Below are positions 1-8,313 of a stretch of 50,483 nt of DNA, piece after piece. Position 1 is the stretch's first letter. Every line of letters starts with the position of its first letter. Source of the stretch: Sphingobium chlorophenolicum (GTDB lineage Bacteria > Pseudomonadota > Alphaproteobacteria > Sphingomonadales > Sphingomonadaceae); assembly GCF_000722875.1 (NCBI RefSeq), contig NZ_JFHR01000036.1, positions 1 through 50,483 of the forward strand, written 5' to 3'. Under the pieces are notes generated by a model. That model was not told the origin of the DNA. It saw only the letters and a program-made list of their open reading frames with translations, and made no database searches. The position numbers and the translations under genes are program-made.

Positions 1-241
1 ACTGACGCGCAATATCCTCCGACGACAAGGAACTCACCAGCGCCGTGTCGCTCGCTGGATCAACAGACAACTTCAAAGGCGTCGCCGCACCCTTGAACTG
101 AACACCCGTCACTACAATGTCAGCGGGTTCAGAGCTATCAGGCGCAGAAGACTGGGCAATTGCGGGAAAAGCAGACGCACAAATCGAGACGCAAATGATA
201 TTCTTCAAGCTGCGGCGAAGAATAATTCCCTTATTAAGCAT
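1..241 (-). CDS. TonB-dependent receptor, N-terminal fragment
   Basis: The gene runs off the left edge; 80 residues are visible from an ATG at 241. A purine-rich ribosome binding site (AAGGGGG) lies a few bases upstream. The first 30 residues form a signal peptide: a basic start, a hydrophobic stretch and an AxA-like end near AFPAIAQ. An acidic, Ser/Pro-rich segment and DIVVTG follow, the usual TonB-box-like motif of sphingomonad outer-membrane receptors. The last visible residues (SSLSSEDIARQ) resemble the start of a plug domain. By family it should be an outer-membrane transporter energised by TonB. The substrate cannot be told from this fragment, and the plug and barrel lie outside the window. 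Confidence 0.6.
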   Translation of the reverse strand, partial: MLNKGIILRRSLKNIICVSICASAFPAIAQSSAPDSSEPADIVVTGVQFKGAATPLKLSVDPASDTALVSSLSSEDIARQ

Positions 242-680
242 ATTACCCCCTTAGTCTGATGTTTACACCTTGTTATTTTAATCCTGCCGCGCTGCGTCGC
301 TGGGCTGCGAATTCAGCCAATGCGCGTCCTGGCATGCCGACAAGCAGAGTCGGCACATCGCGAAAGCCAGAAAAACTTCATTGATTTTATCTGATGTACT
401 GGAAGCTATCGATGCAGCGGCATGGACGCAAGAAAAAAAGTGTAGATACATTCAATTCAGGAGAAACGCTTTCCGTTCCAACAAATTATCCATAGCATGA
501 ATGAGCGGTTTCTGGCGGCTTCGCTAGAACGTAGCGCTCCGAAACGGACCTCGCGCGCAGGGCGCGGCGATTCGCGGGAATGTTCCGCATCAGCATCGAA
601 TCGGGGGTGCGGAGCGCCGTCTAAGCCGCTGTCCGGCCATCGGAAAATGGCTGCAGGCAGGTAATCGCCCGGCAATGGCC
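242..680. other. gene-free stretch
   Basis: No convincing gene is seen between the TonB receptor start and the putA 3' end. The part next to the receptor gene (about 242-290) is AT-rich and should hold its promoter, but no clear -35/-10 pair or operator stands out. A long reverse-strand frame crosses this region but has a composition unlike a real protein. Confidence 0.5.
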
Positions 681-708
681 GACGGGGCGCCCGCCAAGGC
701 GCCCCGTC
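681..708 (-). terminator. hairpin after putA
   Basis: A perfect 11-bp inverted repeat (681-691 with 698-708, six-base loop) lies 14 bases past the putA stop codon. No T-run follows on the putA strand, so it is either an atypical intrinsic terminator or an mRNA-stabilising hairpin. Confidence 0.55.
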
Positions 709-722
709 ATTCAGCGCAACAT

Positions 723-3700
723 TCAGCCGATCATCATCAGGCTGGCATTGCCGCCAGCGGCTGTCGTGTTGACAGAGATCGAAACCTCTTCGAGCAGCCA
801 TTCGCAATGATAGGCGAGCGGCTGATCCCGTTCGGCAGCATGGACCGAAACGATCGGGCCGGGCATGGCCGCGACCTGCGCCACGATTTCGGCGACGGCG
901 GCTTGGTCCCCTTCCACTAGCGCGACGGAACAGGGGCCGTCGGGCCGCTCGGCAAATGCGGCGGCGACGTTCGGCGGCAGATCGGCGGGCAGAGCTTCGT
1001 CCACCACGCCCCGATTTCCGGTGGCGAGCACTGCGGCCATCTGCTCGAACAGGCCATGGCGGGTCTGGGGCTTCATCAACACCTGGCCACGGGGATGCAG
1101 GCTGTAGAGATTGCATTCCCCGACCGGCCCGGGGAGGGCGATCTCCGCCCCCAGGGCGGATGCGGCGGCGTAACCGCGGGCCTTCGCCGCGCTGGCCAGC
1201 TCTCCCTTGTCCTCCAGCCAGTCGGCGAAATCATGGACCGGCGAGTCGAGATGCCGCGCCCGCGAACCGAATATGGGGGGCAGCGCGACCAGCCGGTTCA
1301 GGTAAAGCGGACCGCCCGCCTTCGGTCCCGTTCCGGACAGCCCGCGCCCGCCGAAGGGCTGGACGCCGACGATGGCGCCGATCGTGTTGCGGTTCACATA
1401 GAGATTGCCCGCCTTCACCCGCGAAGTGACATGGGCGATCGTCTCATCCAGCCGGGTGTGAAGGCCGAAGGTCAGGCCATAGCCGGTTGCATTGATCGAA
1501 TCGATCAGCGCGCCCAGCCGTTCGCGGCGGAAGCGGACGATATGCAGGACCGGTCCGAACACCTCCTGCTCCAGTTCTGCTATATCCCCGATCTCGATGA
1601 TCGTCGGCGCGACGAAGGTGCCATGCACCGCTTCGCCGGGCAGGGCATGCTGATCGACTCGCGCGCCGCGCTGGCGCATGGCCGCGATGTGCCGTTCGAT
1701 CCCGGCCTTCGCATCCGCGCTGATGACCGGGCCTATGTCGGCCTTCAGTGCGTCAGTGCGGCCGATGCGCAGTTCGCGCAAGGCGCCCTTGAGCATCGCG
1801 AGGATGCGATCCGCGACATCTTCCTGAAGGCAGAGGACGCGGAGCGCCGAGCAGCGCTGGCCCGCGCTGTCGAAGGCCGAAACCAGCACGTCCGCAACGA
1901 CTTGTTCCGCCAGCGCCGATGAGTCCACGATCATCGCATTCTGCCCGCCCGTCTCGGCGATCAACGGAATGGGACGGCCCGCAGGTGACAGCCGCTTTGC
2001 AAGCTGGCCCTGGATGAGCCGGGCCACCGCGGTGGAGCCGGTGAACATGACCCCCGCCGTTTCCGGCGCCGCCACCAGCGCGCTGCCGAGGTCGCCGCCA
2101 CCGGGCGTCAGTTGAAGGGCATCCTGCGGCACGCCCGCTTCATGCAGCAGGCGCACGGCTTCGGCCGCGATCAGCGGCGTCATGCCCGCAGGTTTTGCGA
2201 GCACCGGATTGCCCGCGACCAATGCGGCCACGACCTGACCGGTGAAGATCGCCAGCGGGAAGTTCCAGGGGCTGATGCACACGATGGGGCCGAGCGGCGC
2301 TTGTCCGGTCCCGAAATTGGCGCGGGCCTGCGCGGCATAATAGCGGAGGAAATCAATCGCCTCGCGCACCTCGGCTATGGCGTTGGGAAGGGATTTCCCC
2401 GCCTCGCGCATCAGCAGGCCCAGCAGGATCGGCATGCGCGCCTGCATCGCATCGGCGGCGCGCTCCAGAATGGCGGCGCGGTCCTGCACGGGCCTGTTCC
2501 CCCAGCCGGACCCGGCGGCACGGGACACCAGACCGGCGGCGTCCTCCTCCGCAAGTTCCACCACCGTGCCGATCCTGTCGCGATGATCGGCCGGGTTGAC
2601 GATGGGCCGCTCCTCGCCTGTGCCGAAGGTAGGGGCCGCCGACCATGCAATCGCGGCGCTTTCCCGTAACGCTTCGGACAGGGCGGCAAGGGTCGTTTCG
2701 TCGCTCAGGTCGAACCCTGCCGAATTGCGCCGGTCTGGATAGAGATCGGCGGGCAGGGCGATCCGGTCGTGCCGTGCCCCCGGATCGGGCATGGCGCGGA
2801 CGACCTCGACCGGGTCGGCGATCAGCTCTTCGACCGACGTCGCCGGATCGGCGATCCGATGGACGAAGGAGGAATTGGCGCCATTTTCCAGCAGACGCCG
2901 GACAAGATAGGCAAGCAGCGTCTCATGCGTTCCGACCGGCGCGTAGATGCGGCAGGGGCGGTCCAGCTTCTCCCTGCCGACGACCTGTTCGTACAGCGGC
3001 TCGCCCATGCCGTGCAGGCACTGGAACTCATATCGGCCGGCGGCGAAATCCGGCCCGGCAAGGTGGTGGATGGTCGCCAATGTCTGGGCATTGTGCGTCG
3101 CGAATTGCGGAAAGACCGCGTCGGGCGCGGCCAGCAGCTTTCGAGCGCAGGCGATATAGGCGACGTCGGTATGGACCTTCCGCGTATAGACGGGGAAGTC
3201 GGCCAGCCCGTCCACCTGCGCCCGCTTGATCTCCGCATCCCAATAGGCGCCCTTCACCAGACGGACCATCATTCGGCGTCCGGCGCGCCGGGCAAGGTCG
3301 ACGATCCAGTCGATGACGAACGGGCACCGCTTCCCATATCCCTGAACGACGAAACCCAGCCCGTCCCATCCGGCAAGTTCCACGTCCGTCGCCAAACTCT
3401 CCAGCAGGTCGAGCGACAGTTCCAGCCGGTCCATTTCCTCGGCATCGATGTTGAGGCCGATGTCATAGCCCTTGGCCAGGATCGCCAATTGCCGCACGCG
3501 GGGCAGCAGTTCGCCCATGACCCGTTCCGCCTGGGCGCGCACATAGCGGGGGTGCAGCGCGGACAGCTTGATCGAGATGCCCGGCCCCTCATAGACGCCG
3601 CGCCCGCCCGATGCCTTGCCGATGGCGTGGATGGCGCGTTCATAGTCGGCATAATAGCGGTCGGCGTCCGCCGCCGTCGTCGCCGCTTCGCCCAGCATGT

Positions 3701-4328
3701 CGTAACTGTAGCGGAAGCCCTTTGCCTCCAGGGCGCGGGCGCGCTTCAGCGCTTCCGAAATCGTCTCGCCGGTGACGAACTGTTCACCCATCATGCGCAT
3801 CGCCAGATCGACGCCCCGGCGAATCACCGGCTCCCCGGCGCGGGCGACCAGACGGGTGAGCGCCGCGCCCAGACCCCGATCGTCGACGCTGCCGACCAGC
3901 TTGCCCGTGACGACCAGCCCCCATGTGGCGGCATTGACGAAGAGCGACTTGCCTTCGCCCAGATGAGCGCCCCAGTCGCCGCCCGAAACCTTGTCGCGGA
4001 TCAGGGCGTCGCGGGTCGCAGCATCGGGAATGCGCAGCAGCGCCTCGGCCAGACACATCAGCGCGACGCCTTCTTCGCTGGAGAGCGAATATTCCTGCAC
4101 CAGCCCTTCCACGCCGCCGCCCTTGCGGTTGGCGCGCAGCCCTGTCACCAGCTTGCGCGCCGTCTCACTAATCGCGGCGCGATCCGGCTCCGGGAGGGAG
4201 GCCGCCTCCAGCAATGGTGTCATGCACAGAGCCTCGTCGCGGCGATAAGCGGCGGTGATGGCGCGCCGCAGCGGACTCTGGGGGCGGATTGGCGGCGCGA
4301 AGGCGCTGAAGGGAGGTTGATCGGTCAT
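723..4328 (-). CDS. putA: bifunctional proline dehydrogenase / glutamate-semialdehyde dehydrogenase PutA
   Basis: This 1201-residue enzyme oxidises proline to P5C (FAD-dependent) and then to glutamate (NAD-dependent). The N-terminal arm covers about residues 1-190. The PRODH barrel follows, with KGAYWDAEIKRAQ starting at Lys359 and a conserved Leu/Arg-rich helix after GTHE. The aldehyde dehydrogenase domain carries ETGGQNA and the catalytic cysteine Cys826 in AGQRCSALRV. A C-terminal ALDH-superfamily domain ends in TAAGGNASLM, typical of type B PutAs. There is no ribbon-helix-helix DNA-binding domain, so this PutA should not repress itself; an Lrp-type regulator is encoded divergently. The start at 4328 gives the expected N-terminal arm, although no strong ribosome binding site precedes it. 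Confidence 0.95.
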   Translation of the reverse strand: MTDQPPFSAFAPPIRPQSPLRRAITAAYRRDEALCMTPLLEAASLPEPDRAAISETARKLVTGLRANRKGGGVEGLVQEYSLSSEEGVALMCLAEALLRIPDAATRDALIRDKVSGGDWGAHLGEGKSLFVNAATWGLVVTGKLVGSVDDRGLGAALTRLVARAGEPVIRRGVDLAMRMMGEQFVTGETISEALKRARALEAKGFRYSYDMLGEAATTAADADRYYADYERAIHAIGKASGGRGVYEGPGISIKLSALHPRYVRAQAERVMGELLPRVRQLAILAKGYDIGLNIDAEEMDRLELSLDLLESLATDVELAGWDGLGFVVQGYGKRCPFVIDWIVDLARRAGRRMMVRLVKGAYWDAEIKRAQVDGLADFPVYTRKVHTDVAYIACARKLLAAPDAVFPQFATHNAQTLATIHHLAGPDFAAGRYEFQCLHGMGEPLYEQVVGREKLDRPCRIYAPVGTHETLLAYLVRRLLENGANSSFVHRIADPATSVEELIADPVEVVRAMPDPGARHDRIALPADLYPDRRNSAGFDLSDETTLAALSEALRESAAIAWSAAPTFGTGEERPIVNPADHRDRIGTVVELAEEDAAGLVSRAAGSGWGNRPVQDRAAILERAADAMQARMPILLGLLMREAGKSLPNAIAEVREAIDFLRYYAAQARANFGTGQAPLGPIVCISPWNFPLAIFTGQVVAALVAGNPVLAKPAGMTPLIAAEAVRLLHEAGVPQDALQLTPGGGDLGSALVAAPETAGVMFTGSTAVARLIQGQLAKRLSPAGRPIPLIAETGGQNAMIVDSSALAEQVVADVLVSAFDSAGQRCSALRVLCLQEDVADRILAMLKGALRELRIGRTDALKADIGPVISADAKAGIERHIAAMRQRGARVDQHALPGEAVHGTFVAPTIIEIGDIAELEQEVFGPVLHIVRFRRERLGALIDSINATGYGLTFGLHTRLDETIAHVTSRVKAGNLYVNRNTIGAIVGVQPFGGRGLSGTGPKAGGPLYLNRLVALPPIFGSRARHLDSPVHDFADWLEDKGELASAAKARGYAAASALGAEIALPGPVGECNLYSLHPRGQVLMKPQTRHGLFEQMAAVLATGNRGVVDEALPADLPPNVAAAFAERPDGPCSVALVEGDQAAVAEIVAQVAAMPGPIVSVHAAERDQPLAYHCEWLLEEVSISVNTTAAGGNASLMMIG

Positions 4329-4384
4329 GGCGGGAGAATATCAAATCCATCCCTGTCGTTCCGACTTATTTGCGGGCATATTAA

Positions 4385-4407
4385 AACGAATCGAACTTTA
4401 ATTCGGA
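4385..4407. promoter_or_regulatory. putA/Lrp intergenic inverted repeat
   Basis: In the 98-bp AT-rich gap between putA and its divergent regulator, CGAAT (4387-4391) and ATTCG (4401-4405) form an inverted repeat around an AT-rich spacer. This fits the loose palindromes bound by Lrp/AsnC proteins. The operator role is inferred from position and symmetry only. Confidence 0.4.
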
Positions 4408-4426
4408 TTATTTCAAGGTAAATTTC

Positions 4427-4891
4427 ATGGAAATTGGCACATCTAAGGTCAATCTGGATCATTTCGATCATAAGATGCTGGCCATCCTGTCGAGCGACGG
4501 AAGGATCAGCGTCACCGAACTGGCGCGTCAGGTGGGCCTTTCAAAGACGCCTTGCCAACTTCGGCTGAAACGCCTGATGGAAACGGGCATCATCACTGGG
4601 TTCCGGGCTGTGCTGGACAAGGCCAAGCTGGGGCTGGACCATATCGCCTTCGCGGAGGTCAAGCTGTCGGACACCCGCGAACATGCGCTGGAGGAATTCA
4701 ACGCCGGGGTCCGCCGCATTCCGGAGGTGGAGGAATGCCATATGATCGCGAGCAGCTTCGACTATCTGCTCAAGGTGCGGACGCCAGACATCCGTCGCTA
4801 CAGGATCGTGCTGGGCGAGAAGATATCCAGCCTTCCCCATGTCGCCAGCACGTCGACCTTCGTCGCGATGGACACGGTCAAGGATCATTGA
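4427..4891 (+). CDS. Lrp/AsnC-family regulator, probably of putA
   Basis: This 154-residue protein has the family's usual length. An N-terminal helix-turn-helix (about residues 10-55: DHKMLAIL, ISVTELARQVGLSKTPCQLRLKRL in part) is followed by an effector-binding RAM domain (VEECHMIASSFDYLLKVRTPD). It is divergent from putA with a 98-bp shared promoter region. This matches the PutR arrangement in other alphaproteobacteria, where an Lrp-like protein activates putA in response to proline. The ATG at 4427 follows an AAGG ribosome binding site. The proline response is inferred from family and context. Confidence 0.88.
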   Translation: MEIGTSKVNLDHFDHKMLAILSSDGRISVTELARQVGLSKTPCQLRLKRLMETGIITGFRAVLDKAKLGLDHIAFAEVKLSDTREHALEEFNAGVRRIPEVEECHMIASSFDYLLKVRTPDIRRYRIVLGEKISSLPHVASTSTFVAMDTVKDH

Positions 4892-4933
4892 CCGCCAGGC
4901 CGCGTGGACAAATTCAAGACTCGCTGGACGGGG

Positions 4934-5130
4934 TGATTTGGGTGGATTTCCGGCATTCCCCCTCCCGCAAGCGGGAGGGGGTTAGGGGGTGGGCGCGAGC
5001 GGAGCGAGCTTCAGCCTTCTCGGCTAGGGAAGAACGCCGCTGGCGCGGCGGCCCACCCCCGCCCCTCCCGCCTGCGGGAGGGGAGAAGAAAGTCCGCTCA
5101 TGGCCAATTTCCCGACATTCCGAATCTTTC
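4934..5130. repeat. composite intergenic repeat, hairpin core type 1
   Basis: Between the convergent Lrp gene and fghA lie two perfect GC-rich hairpins. The first has 11-bp arms at 4958-4968 and 4971-4981; the second has 10-bp arms at 5062-5071 and 5074-5083. Each is flanked by inverted GGGGGTGGGC / GCCCACCCCC blocks, so the whole is a large imperfect palindrome. The left flank (4934-4945) is the reverse complement of CCACCCAAATCA, also found at 47994-48005. The right flank (5093-5130, TCCGCTCATGGCCAATTT...) is shared with the type 2 repeats elsewhere in the window. The two hairpins could also stop transcription from both sides. Confidence 0.75.
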
Positions 5131-5138
5131 CACGCGGT

Positions 5139-5987
5139 CTAGGAACGAAGGAAATTCAGCCGCTCGGCGTGCCAGCGCAGATGATCGTCCATGAAGGTCG
5201 AGATGAAATAATAGCTGTGGTCATATCCCTCGCGCAGGTTCAGCGTGAGGTCGATGCCCGCCGCATCGCAGGCTTCGCGCAAAAGTTCGGGACGAAGCTC
5301 CTTTTCCAGGAAAGGGTCCGCTGCCCCCTGATCCACCAGCATTGCGGGCACATGGGCGCCATCCTGGATCAGGGCGACCGCATCATGCTTGCGCCAGGCC
5401 GCCCGGTCGGAACCGAGATAGCCGCTGAGCGCCTTTTCACCCCAAGGCACCTGCGAAGGCGCGACGATCGGCGCGAAGGCGGACACGGACTTGAACCGTT
5501 CCGGATGGCGCAGGGCGACGGTGAGCGCGCCGTGACCGCCCATGCTGTGCCCCATGATCGACTGCCGCGTGGGATCTACGGGGAAATGGCCGGCGATCAG
5601 CGTCGGCAGTTCCTCCGTCACATAGCTCCACATACGGTAATTTTTGTCGAAGGGCGGCTGATCCGCATCGACATAAAAGCCCGCGCCCAACCCGAAATCA
5701 TAAGCGCCTTCCGCATCGTCGGGCACGTCGGGACCGCGAGGCGAAGTGTCCGGCGCGACGAAGATCAGGCCCAGTTCGGCGCATAACCGCCGAAACTCGC
5801 CCTTTTCCGTCACATTGGCATGGGTGCAGGTCAGCCCGGAAAGATACCACAGCACCGGCAGCTTCGCGCCCGGCTCATGCGGGGGCACGAAGACCGAAAA
5901 GACCATGTCCGTTCCGGTTGCCGTGGACGCATGCCTGTACACGCCCTGCTCCCCGCCGAAGGCGCGATTGACGCTGACCTGTTCCAT
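5139..5987 (-). CDS. fghA: S-formylglutathione hydrolase
   Basis: This 282-residue alpha/beta hydrolase cleaves S-formylglutathione to formate and glutathione, the second step of glutathione-dependent formaldehyde detoxification in the cytosol. The nucleophile Ser148 sits in GHSMGG, the acid is probably Asp224 in GAADPF, and the histidine is His257 in GYDHSYY. The substrate-loop motif SGLTCTHAN is present. The frame is open further upstream to 6038, but that extension overlaps the preceding gene. The ATG at 5987 has a GAAGAAG ribosome binding site and lies 13 bases after the dehydrogenase stop, so the two genes form an operon. Confidence 0.95.
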   Translation of the reverse strand: MEQVSVNRAFGGEQGVYRHASTATGTDMVFSVFVPPHEPGAKLPVLWYLSGLTCTHANVTEKGEFRRLCAELGLIFVAPDTSPRGPDVPDDAEGAYDFGLGAGFYVDADQPPFDKNYRMWSYVTEELPTLIAGHFPVDPTRQSIMGHSMGGHGALTVALRHPERFKSVSAFAPIVAPSQVPWGEKALSGYLGSDRAAWRKHDAVALIQDGAHVPAMLVDQGAADPFLEKELRPELLREACDAAGIDLTLNLREGYDHSYYFISTFMDDHLRWHAERLNFLRS

Positions 5988-6000
5988 GCCCACTTCTTCT

Positions 6001-7113
6001 TCAGAAGACGACGACGCTGCGGATGCTTTCCCCGGCATGCATCAGGTCGAAGCCCTTGTTGATCTCCTCCAGGCTCAGCACATGGGTGATCATCGGGTCG
6101 ATCTCGATCTTGCCGTTCATATACCAGTCGACGATCTTGGGCACATCCGTGCGCCCCTTGGCCCCGCCAAAGGCGCTGCCCTGCCAGACGCGGCCGGTGA
6201 CGAGCTGGAAGGGACGGGTGGAGATTTCCTTCCCCGCTTCCGCCACGCCGATCACGGTGGATACGCCCCAGCCGCGATGGCATGCCTCCAGCGCCTGGCG
6301 CATCACTTCGGTATTGCCGGTGCAGTCGAACGTATAATCGGCACCCCCGTCGGTCAGCGCGACCAGATCGGCAACGACCTCCGCCGTGCTCTTGCCGGCG
6401 GGATTGTAGAAATGAGTCATGCCGAAACGCTTGCCCCATTCCGCCTTGCCCTCATTGATGTCGACGCCGATGATCCGGTCCGCGCCGACCAGCCGGGCCG
6501 CTTGAAGCACGTTAAGACCGATGCCGCCCAGCCCGAAGACGATGACGTTGGAACCGGGCGTGACCTTCGCGCTGTTGATCACCGCGCCGACGCCGGTGGT
6601 GACGCCGCAACCGATATAGCAACTCTTGTCGAAGGGCGCGTCCTCGCGGATCTTCGCCACCGCGATCTCTGGCAGGACGGTGAAGTTGGAGAAGGTCGAA
6701 CAGCCCATATAATGGTAGATCGGCTGCCCCTTGTAGGAAAAGCGGGTCGTGCCGTCGGGCATCAGCCCCTTGCCCTGCGTGGCGCGGATCGCGGTGCAGA
6801 GGTTGGTCTTGCCGGAGAGGCAGCTTTTGCACTGGCGGCATTCGGGCGTGTAGAGCGGGATCACATGGTCGCCCGGCTTGACCGAGGTAACGCCCGCGCC
6901 CACTTCGCGCACGACGCCCGCGCCCTCATGACCCAATATGGAGGGAAAGATGCCCTCGCTGTCGAACCCGTCCAGCGTATAGGCGTCGGTATGGCAGATG
7001 CCCGTCGCCATGATCTCCACCAGAACCTCGCCCGCCTTCGGGCCTTCCAGGTCGAGTTCCACGATCTCCAGCGGCTTTTTCGCTTCGAACGCGACGGCGG
7101 CGCGAGTCTTCAT
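6001..7113 (-). CDS. frmA: S-(hydroxymethyl)glutathione dehydrogenase / class III alcohol dehydrogenase
   Basis: This 370-residue zinc enzyme oxidises the formaldehyde-glutathione adduct to S-formylglutathione with NAD. Visible motifs are the catalytic zinc ligands Cys40 (GICHTD) and His62 (GHEGAG), the structural zinc cysteines at 92, 95, 98 and 106, and the Rossmann motif GLGGIGLNV. The call rests on class III-specific stretches such as [11 protein letters not shown] and [10 protein letters not shown]. The ATG at 7113 follows an AAGGAG site; an upstream extension to 7146 is not conserved in the family. It is first in the operon with fghA and divergent from a LysR gene. Confidence 0.96.
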   Translation of the reverse strand: MKTRAAVAFEAKKPLEIVELDLEGPKAGEVLVEIMATGICHTDAYTLDGFDSEGIFPSILGHEGAGVVREVGAGVTSVKPGDHVIPLYTPECRQCKSCLSGKTNLCTAIRATQGKGLMPDGTTRFSYKGQPIYHYMGCSTFSNFTVLPEIAVAKIREDAPFDKSCYIGCGVTTGVGAVINSAKVTPGSNVIVFGLGGIGLNVLQAARLVGADRIIGVDINEGKAEWGKRFGMTHFYNPAGKSTAEVVADLVALTDGGADYTFDCTGNTEVMRQALEACHRGWGVSTVIGVAEAGKEISTRPFQLVTGRVWQGSAFGGAKGRTDVPKIVDWYMNGKIEIDPMITHVLSLEEINKGFDLMHAGESIRSVVVF

Positions 7114-7206
7114 TGCTTTTCTCCTTCGGTGAGGAGGGCCTAGCATTGTCTCCTTTCAGCGTTAATATGCTCATTTCGCAATATACTGTTGCTGAGGAGC
7201 GATAAT
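7114..7206. promoter_or_regulatory. frmA/LysR divergent promoter region
   Basis: This 93-bp gap holds an AT-rich imperfect inverted repeat around 7164-7186 (AATATGC ... GCAATAT), the T-N11-A type layout bound by LysR regulators. It would place the divergent LysR protein over both promoters. No -35/-10 boxes are assigned with confidence. Confidence 0.4.
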
Positions 7207-8103
7207 ATGTCGAAATGGGAGGGGCTGGACGAATTTATGGCCGTCGCCGCCGCCAGTTCCTTCACGGGCGCAGCGCGTTCCCTGTCCGTATCGACCACCC
7301 ATGTCAGCCGGGCCGTCATGGCGCTCGAACAGCGCATCAACGCCCAGCTTTTCTACCGGACCACGCGGACGGTGCGATTGACTGACACCGGACGGGTGTT
7401 CCTGGAACAATGCCGCCGCATCGCCGCAGAGACGGACGAGGCCATCGCCCACATCGCGGAGCAGGGCGAACCGGCGGGCGAGTTGCGGGTGACATGCTCG
7501 ACGGCGATGGGCGAACGCTATGTCGCGCCCCTAATCCGGCGGTTCGCCATGCATCATCCCCGCTTGTCAGTGTCCATCGAACTGACCAACCGCGTCGTGG
7601 ACCTGATGACGGAGGATTTCGACCTCGCCATCCGCACCGGCACGATTTCCGATCCCCGCCTGATCAAGACGCGCATCGCGTCCCGCCGCCTCTATACCTG
7701 CGCCGCGCCCGATTATCTCGCCCGCGCCGGTCGTCCGACCACTGTCGAGGAGATCGGCGCGCATGAATGCATCGGCGGAACGAGCGGAAGCTGGCATTTC
7801 AAGGTGGACGGGGTGGATGTCTCGCATCGCCCCATCGGCCGTTTCCGCTGCAATAGCGGCCATGCGGTCGTGGACGCCTGCGTTGCGGGCCTCGGAATAT
7901 GTCAGCTTCCGGAATTCTATGTCCTGCCGCATCTGCAACATGGCATGGTGGAACTGATATTGGAGGATTGCCGCCCGGATGACGAGCCGATCTGGGCGGT
8001 CTATCCCCAAAGGCGGCACCTCGTTCCCAAAATCCACTTCGTGGTCGAACATCTGCGCCGCGAACTGGAGGCGGCGATGACTACACGGAGCGCACAGGCC
8101 TGA
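7207..8103 (+). CDS. LysR-family regulator beside the formaldehyde operon
   Basis: This 298-residue protein has a winged helix-turn-helix at about residues 4-62 (FMAVAAASSFTGAARSLSVS). The periplasmic-binding-like effector domain includes LTNRVVDLMTEDFDLAIRTG. It most resembles the LysR subgroup near CrgA/DsdC that often regulates detoxification genes. The ATG at 7207 was chosen because GAGGAGC lies just upstream; a TTG six codons earlier is also in frame. Divergent orientation from frmA-fghA suggests that it controls them. The effector is unknown. Confidence 0.88.
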   Translation: MSKWEGLDEFMAVAAASSFTGAARSLSVSTTHVSRAVMALEQRINAQLFYRTTRTVRLTDTGRVFLEQCRRIAAETDEAIAHIAEQGEPAGELRVTCSTAMGERYVAPLIRRFAMHHPRLSVSIELTNRVVDLMTEDFDLAIRTGTISDPRLIKTRIASRRLYTCAAPDYLARAGRPTTVEEIGAHECIGGTSGSWHFKVDGVDVSHRPIGRFRCNSGHAVVDACVAGLGICQLPEFYVLPHLQHGMVELILEDCRPDDEPIWAVYPQRRHLVPKIHFVVEHLRRELEAAMTTRSAQA

Positions 8104-8109
8104 GTGATG

Positions 8110-8300
8110 GATGGAGAGCCGACCTTTCCTATTCCTCCCCATCGATAGATGGGGAGGGGGACCGCCGCTAAAAGCGGTGGTGGAGGGGAACGGGGCACGA
8201 CCTCCGAATTTCCCCTCCACCACTCGCTCCGCGAGCGGTCCCCCTCCCCACGCTACGCGCAGGGAGGATTTAATCCGCAACTGGCCACACCAATTGCCCA
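8110..8300. repeat. composite intergenic repeat, type 2 (full, reverse orientation)
   Basis: This repeat lies between the convergent LysR gene and gor. It consists of two inverted ~60-bp units. Each unit has a terminal hairpin (CCTCCCCATC-GATA-GATGGGGAGG at the left) and an inner hairpin within GACC...GGTGG (CCGCT-AAA-AGCGG left, CTCGC-TCC-GCGAG right). The units are joined by the conserved spacer GGGGCACGACCTCCGAATTT. An AGCCGACC...CCTATT flank is present on the left; the right flank is more diverged than in other copies. The layout is REP/BIME-like. Confidence 0.85.
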
Positions 8301-8313
8301 CGCCACCCAGCCC

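Noticed and set aside
457..1116. A 219-codon minus-strand frame reaching past the putA 3' end
   Set aside because: It overlaps putA coding sequence in another frame, is Arg-rich without motifs and lacks a ribosome binding site.
2769..4421. A 550-codon plus-strand frame over putA
   Set aside because: It is the antisense of conserved PutA sequence, with no recognisable motif and no ribosome binding site.
8133..8275. Type 2 repeats considered as ordinary rho-independent terminators only
   Set aside because: Some copies lie upstream of genes (before the deacetylase, katG and the Sel1 operon), and conserved spacers and flanks go far beyond a terminator.
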